This document shows positions 31,670-35,110 of a stretch of DNA of 35,110 nucleotides, piece by piece. How positions within the stretch are numbered: position 1 is the stretch's first letter; every line of letters starts with the position of its first letter. Where the stretch lies: positions 1 to 35,110 of the forward strand of contig NZ_JYJG01000246.1 of the NCBI RefSeq assembly GCF_000955955.1, read 5' to 3'. The notes beneath the pieces were generated by a model that saw nothing but the letters and a program-made list of their open reading frames with translations, did not search any database and was not told the DNA's origin. Source of the DNA: Lentzea aerocolonigenes. GTDB taxonomy: Bacteria; Actinomycetota; Actinomycetes; Mycobacteriales; Pseudonocardiaceae. The position numbers and the translations under genes are program-made.

Positions 31670-32779
31670 TTAACCCAGACGTGTGGGCAGCACGCAGACG
31701 GGGATCGCGGTCTGCAGCGCCGTGCCGGACGGCGTCAGCTTGCCCGTTGCCCGGTCCACCGCGAACGACGTCACGTTGTTCGAGTTCTGGTTGGCCGCGA
31801 ACAGGAACCCGCCCGACGGGTCGAGGGTGATGTGCCGCGGGTACTTGCCACCGACCGGCGTGTGCCCGACCAGCGCCAGCTCCGTCCCGTTGACCGAGAA
31901 GTGCGCCACGCTGTCGTGCCCGCGGTTCGACAGGTACACGTTCTTGCCGTCACCCGAGACCAGCACCTCGGCCGGGTAGTTCCGCGCGCCACCGGACGGC
32001 GCGGTCTTCAGCGACTGCCCCGGCGTGAGCTTCCCGTCGGCGTACGAGCAGGCCACGATCGTCGAGTCCAGCTCGTTCGCGACGTAGGCCGTCTTGCCGT
32101 TGGGGTGGAACGCGATGTGCCGCGGTCCGGCGCCCGCCTTCAGCTTCGCCGTCGACACGAGCTTCAGCTGGCCGTTCACGAACGAATAGACGAACACCGC
32201 GTCCGCGCCCAGGTCGACCGCCGCCGCGTACTTGCCGGCCGGGTCGAAAACGATGTGGTGCGCGTGCGGGCCCTCCTGGCGCTCCGGGTCCGGCCCGGAA
32301 CCCTTGTGCTGCACCTTCTGCGTGCGCGCACCGAGGCTGCCGTCGGCCTTGACCGGGAACACGCTCAACGAGCCCGACGAGTAGTCCGCGGTGATCAGGA
32401 ACTTCCCGGACGGGTCGAGCGTCAGGTGGCACGGGTCCGCGCCGCCGGTCGCCTGCTTGTTGATCACCTTGAGCGTGGCCGCGTTCACAGCGGTGACCTC
32501 GCCCTTGGTGTTCTCGTTCACCGCGTACAGGAAACGACCGTCCCGCGACTCGATCACGAACGACGGGTTGACCACGCCGGAAATCACCCCGGTGGTCTTG
32601 AGCTGGCCGCTCGCCGTGTCGTAGGTGCCGATGCCGATGCCTTTGGCGCCACCGCTCCACGTCGTGTAGGCGCCGAAGAACACTTTCCGGCTGGCAGCCG
32701 CCTCCGCGGTTCCTCCGGTCATCAGCAGTCCAACTCCCACACCCATGGCTCCGAGAAAACGTCGCCGGTCCACACCCAC
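31670..32779 (-). CDS. Tat-exported lactonase-family seven-bladed beta-propeller
   Basis: A 369-residue protein of the lactonase (6-phosphogluconolactonase-like) family. The N-terminus VDRRRFLGAMGVGVGLLMTGGTAEAAA is a twin-arginine signal peptide (RRRFLG). The propeller repeats show as SRDGRFLYAVNE, DPSGKFLITADY, DPAGKYAAAVDLGAD, HPNGKTAYVANELDS, SGDGKNVYLSNRGHDSV and DPSGGFLFAANQNSNNV. The conserved GPHAHHIVFDPAG and GAGPRHIAFHPNG blocks are present. Export argues against a role in the cytosolic pentose phosphate pathway; the substrate is unknown. The GTG at 32779 has GGAGG 7 bases upstream; an in-frame TTG further up has no support. Confidence 0.86.
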   Translation of the reverse strand: MGVDRRRFLGAMGVGVGLLMTGGTAEAAASRKVFFGAYTTWSGGAKGIGIGTYDTASGQLKTTGVISGVVNPSFVIESRDGRFLYAVNENTKGEVTAVNAATLKVINKQATGGADPCHLTLDPSGKFLITADYSSGSLSVFPVKADGSLGARTQKVQHKGSGPDPERQEGPHAHHIVFDPAGKYAAAVDLGADAVFVYSFVNGQLKLVSTAKLKAGAGPRHIAFHPNGKTAYVANELDSTIVACSYADGKLTPGQSLKTAPSGGARNYPAEVLVSGDGKNVYLSNRGHDSVAHFSVNGTELALVGHTPVGGKYPRHITLDPSGGFLFAANQNSNNVTSFAVDRATGKLTPSGTALQTAIPVCVLPTRLG

Positions 32780-32869
32780 GTCCGCACCTCCGGGATACTC
32801 TCGTCGGCGGCGCAGCCCACAGTGGCCTAGACCTTCACGGCTAGGCAATAGGTGCAACGAAGATTGCGT

Positions 32870-33700
32870 CTAGCGCAACGGGTCGTTGTTCACCAGCCTG
32901 GCCTTCTCGGCCTCGATGTCGTAGGCGGGCGGCGGGAACTTCGGGTCCATCTCGCGCATGGTCTCGAGCAGCAGCCGGCTGACCGCCCAGTTCCGGTACC
33001 ACTTGCGGTCACTGGGAATCGCGTACCAGGGCGTGTCCCGGCAGTTCTTCAACGCCTGCGTGTACGCGTCCTGGTACTTGGACCACTTCGACCGCACGTC
33101 GATGTCGGCCGGGTTGTACTTCCAGTGCTTCTTCGGGTCGTCCAAACGGGCAAGCAGCCGTTCCTTCTGGACCTCCGGCGAGATGTGCAGGAAGCACTTG
33201 ATCACCGTGATGCCGGAGTCCGCGAGCTCGCGTTCGAACGCGTTGATCTCCTTGTAGCGGTTCTTGAGCTCGGCGGCGATGAGCAGACGCTCGACCTTGG
33301 GCACGAGCACGTCCTCGTAGTGGGACCGGTCGAACGCGCCGATGCGCCCCTTCTCGGGCAGCACCTTCCTGATGCGGGTGAGGAAGTGCTGACGGCGTTC
33401 GGCGGGAGTCGGCTTCTTGAACGACGCGATCCGCACGCCCTGCGGGTTCACCAGGCCGACGACGTGGCTGACCACGCCACCCTTGCCCGAGGTGTCCATC
33501 CCTTGCAGCACGAGCAGCACCGCGCGAGAGTTCTCCGCGTACAAAGCTTCCTGCAGGTCGTCCAGCTCGGCCCCGGTGGCGGCGAGGTCCTCGGCCGCTT
33601 CCTTCTTGTTCTTGGGACCGATCGGACGCCCGGCCGGGTCGAGGGTGGAGAGATCCACCTCATCGAGTCGCAGAGCTTCACGAACCGACTTCTTCGCCAT
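32870..33700 (-). CDS. ppk2: Polyphosphate kinase 2 (polyphosphate:nucleotide phosphotransferase)
   Basis: A 276-residue PPK2 family enzyme. Walker A is in LLVLQGMDTSGKGGVVSHV, the lid module includes FKKPTPAERRQHFLTRIRKVLPEKG, and Walker B is GAFDRSHYEDVLV. The C-terminal WKYNPADIDVRSKWSKYQDAYTQAL and PWYAIPSDRKWYRNWAVSRLL blocks are standard. One-domain PPK2 enzymes phosphorylate nucleoside mono- or diphosphates with polyphosphate; the subclass cannot be fixed by eye, though length and PSDRKWYRNWAVS suit the class that acts on AMP/ADP. ATG at 33700 lacks a ribosome site and TACGCT lies 6 bases upstream, so it may be leaderless. Divergent from the aminotransferase gene. Confidence 0.88.
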   Translation of the reverse strand: MAKKSVREALRLDEVDLSTLDPAGRPIGPKNKKEAAEDLAATGAELDDLQEALYAENSRAVLLVLQGMDTSGKGGVVSHVVGLVNPQGVRIASFKKPTPAERRQHFLTRIRKVLPEKGRIGAFDRSHYEDVLVPKVERLLIAAELKNRYKEINAFERELADSGITVIKCFLHISPEVQKERLLARLDDPKKHWKYNPADIDVRSKWSKYQDAYTQALKNCRDTPWYAIPSDRKWYRNWAVSRLLLETMREMDPKFPPPAYDIEAEKARLVNNDPLR

Positions 33701-33840
33701 CGACCGAGCGTAGCGATGAACCGTTGAATCCGCCTGCTGCACAAAGATCACCCACTGTTCAGCGAATCTACGCAACAAACAGAGGCAGTGCGCAACATTC
33801 GACGGATGAAATCGCTTGTCCGCGCCCCTAGCCTTGGAGG

Positions 33841-35076
33841 ATGACCGCCATCGCTGAGCACAACACCATCACCAGCGCTGACTACATCGCCATGGACGAG
33901 GAGTGGAGCACTCACAACTACCACCCGCTCCCGGTGGTGCTGTCGCATGGCGAGGGCGCGTGGGTCACCGACGTCGAAGGCCGCCGCTACCTGGACTTCC
34001 TGTCCGGCTACTCGTCGCTGAACTTCGGCCACCGCCACCCCGCCCTGGTGGCCGCCACGATCGAACAGCTCGGCCGCGTGACGCTGACGAGCCGCGCGTT
34101 CCACCACGACCAGTTCGGCCTGTTCTGCCGTGAGCTCGCGGCGCTGACCGGCACCGAGATGGTGCTCGCGATGAACTCCGGCGCCGAGGCCGTGGAGTCC
34201 GCGATCAAGGTCGCGCGCAAGTGGGCCTACCAGGTCAAGGGCGTGCCGGAGGGCACGGCCGAGATCATCGTCGCCGGGTCGAACTTCCACGGCCGCACCA
34301 CGACGATCGTGTCGTTCTCGACCGACGAGACCGCGCGCAACGACTTCGGCCCCTTCACGCCGGGCTTCAAGGTCGTCAAGTACGGCAACCTCGACGAGAT
34401 CGAGTCCGCGATCACGCCCCGCACGGCGGCGGTTCTGATCGAGCCGATCCAGGGCGAGGCCGGCGTCGTCGTGCCGCCCGCCGGGTACCTGCCTGGGATC
34501 CGCCGTCTGTGCGACGAGCACAACGTGCTGATGATCGCCGACGAGATCCAGTCCGGTCTCGGCCGCACCGGGGACCTGTTCGCGCTGGACCACGAGGGTG
34601 TGCGCGCCGATCTGTACACGCTCGGCAAGGCGCTGGGCGGCGGCATCCTGCCGGTGTCCGCGGTGGTCGGTTCCCGCGCGGTTCTGGGTGTGCTGAAGCC
34701 CGGCGAGCACGGCTCCACGTTCGGCGGCAACCCGCTGGCCTGCGCCGTCGGCCGCGCCGTGGTGCGGCTGCTGGAGACCGGCGAGTACCAGGAGCGCTCG
34801 CGCGAGCTGGGCGCCTACCTGCACTCCTCGCTGGGTGCGCTGGTCGGTTCCGGCATCGCCGAGGTGCGCGGGCGTGGCCTGTGGGCCGGTGTCGAGATCT
34901 CCCCCGGTGGCCCGGTCGGTCGTGCGGCGTCCGAGGCGCTGGCCGCACGTGGCGTGTTGTGCAAGGAGACGCAGGCGACCACGCTGCGCGTCGCTCCCCC
35001 GCTGGTGATCACCCGTGACGAGATCGACCTGGGCGTCCAAGCCATCGCCGAGGTAGTTCGCCCCACTTTGGGCTGA
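33841..35076 (+). CDS. rocD: Ornithine--oxo-acid aminotransferase (class III, PLP)
   Basis: A 411-residue class III aminotransferase: NYHPLPVVLSHGEGAWVTDVEGRRYLDFLSGYSSLNFGHRHP is the ornithine aminotransferase N-terminal signature, MNSGAEAVESAIKVARKW binds the PLP phosphate, MIADEIQSGLGRTG carries the PLP Asp234, and LYTLGKALGGGILPVSAVVG holds the Schiff-base Lys263. The reaction is ornithine plus 2-oxoglutarate to glutamate semialdehyde plus glutamate, in arginine catabolism. GGAGG directly abuts the ATG and is too close to act normally; TAGCCT lies 6 bases before the ATG, so leaderless translation is possible. Two CGCAACA copies 20 bases apart (33771, 33791) lie upstream. No arginine catabolic partner gene is in the window. 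Confidence 0.88.
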   Translation: MTAIAEHNTITSADYIAMDEEWSTHNYHPLPVVLSHGEGAWVTDVEGRRYLDFLSGYSSLNFGHRHPALVAATIEQLGRVTLTSRAFHHDQFGLFCRELAALTGTEMVLAMNSGAEAVESAIKVARKWAYQVKGVPEGTAEIIVAGSNFHGRTTTIVSFSTDETARNDFGPFTPGFKVVKYGNLDEIESAITPRTAAVLIEPIQGEAGVVVPPAGYLPGIRRLCDEHNVLMIADEIQSGLGRTGDLFALDHEGVRADLYTLGKALGGGILPVSAVVGSRAVLGVLKPGEHGSTFGGNPLACAVGRAVVRLLETGEYQERSRELGAYLHSSLGALVGSGIAEVRGRGLWAGVEISPGGPVGRAASEALAARGVLCKETQATTLRVAPPLVITRDEIDLGVQAIAEVVRPTLG

Positions 35077-35082
35077 TTTGGT

Positions 35083-35101
35083 GCTCGATGAAGGGAACCT
35101 T
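35083..35101. repeat. Inverted copy of the 19-bp element from the window start
   Basis: These 19 bases are the exact reverse complement of bases 7-25. Here only a short AAGG-GAA-CCTT hairpin forms because the outer arm after CCTT has changed (GCTCC instead of CATCG). It starts 6 bases after the rocD-type stop codon. Position after a gene end, as at 3-21, suggests a shared terminator-like element. Confidence 0.55.
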
Positions 35102-35110
35102 GCTCCACCT

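Noticed and set aside
32864..32878. TTGCG-TCTAG-CGCAA inverted repeat at the ppk2 stop codon, considered as a terminator
   Set aside because: Only 5-bp arms, overlapping the stop codon, with no T-run; too weak to call.
33771..33797. Two CGCAACA copies 20 bases apart upstream of rocD, considered as a third IclR site
   Set aside because: They lack the GTTCCG/CGGAAC inner arms and correct spacing of the 36-bp sites. CGCAACA also occurs inside coding sequence (around 7471), so it is not specific. They may still be a site for another regulator.
33748..35040. 430-codon minus-strand frame opposite the ornithine aminotransferase
   Set aside because: Shadow frame; the PLP lysine and Asp motifs are on the plus strand.
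1..35110. CRISPR arrays, tRNA/rRNA genes, insertion sequences, prophage or integrase
   Set aside because: No direct-repeat array, cloverleaf-like GGTTCRANTCC arm, transposase or integrase motif was seen on reading the window and its translations; tRNAscan and IS searches would be decisive.

Overview
The window is a gene-dense stretch of a high-GC actinomycete chromosome: almost every codon ends in G or C, GTG starts are common, and 4-base ATGA/GTGA overlaps are frequent. Stand-alone SecA2, Spo0M-like, LytR-CpsA-Psr and IclR proteins fit a filamentous actinomycete. A Pseudonocardiales genus such as Lentzea, Saccharothrix or Amycolatopsis is my guess from style; the sequence alone does not fix it. 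No rRNA, tRNA, CRISPR array, transposase or phage gene was seen.

Layout. 1-5572: a GlsB-type membrane protein and a Spo0M-like protein (minus), then an operon of a single-chain acyl-CoA carboxylase and an MHS-family transporter (plus). 5541-7677 (minus): a compact three-gene cassette made of a 45-residue peptide gene, a YcaO protein and a TfuA protein, the signature of a thioamide-forming RiPP pathway. The peptide gene is not an obvious open reading frame in a routine scan. A 13-bp GC hairpin lies just after it. 7817-11256: an SDR, SecA2 and a small protein.

11300-22906: a choline / glycine betaine catabolic region. Choline dehydrogenase, betaine aldehyde dehydrogenase and an APC permease form one operon. 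A Rieske ferredoxin and its reductase form a second. A Rieske oxygenase and a dimethylglycine/sarcosine dehydrogenase form a third. An IclR regulator sits in the middle. Two 36-bp palindromes of identical architecture (GTTGC-N6-CGGAAC-N2-GTKCCG-N6-GCAAC) lie just behind the promoters of the ferredoxin and dehydrogenase operons and are probably the IclR operators.

23059-27582: a likely polyhydroxybutyrate / 3-hydroxybutyrate scavenging locus. It has a secreted PHB-depolymerase-like esterase whose Shine-Dalgarno sequence lies in a hairpin, and a convergent operon of 3-hydroxybutyrate dehydrogenase, MHS transporter and GAF-PucR regulator. 27710-35101: a 35-residue small protein, an LCP enzyme, a HipA-kinase/DUF3037 pair, an ArsR/SRPBCC pair with a readable promoter-operator, a secreted SGNH hydrolase, a Tat-exported lactonase-fold propeller, PPK2, and ornithine aminotransferase. 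The window ends carry inverted copies of a 19-bp element; the copy at the left edge forms a terminator-like hairpin.

The strongest candidate for something undescribed is the peptide-YcaO-TfuA operon: its peptide lacks the C-terminal Cys of thioviridamide-type precursors and the cassette has no other obvious maturation gene.
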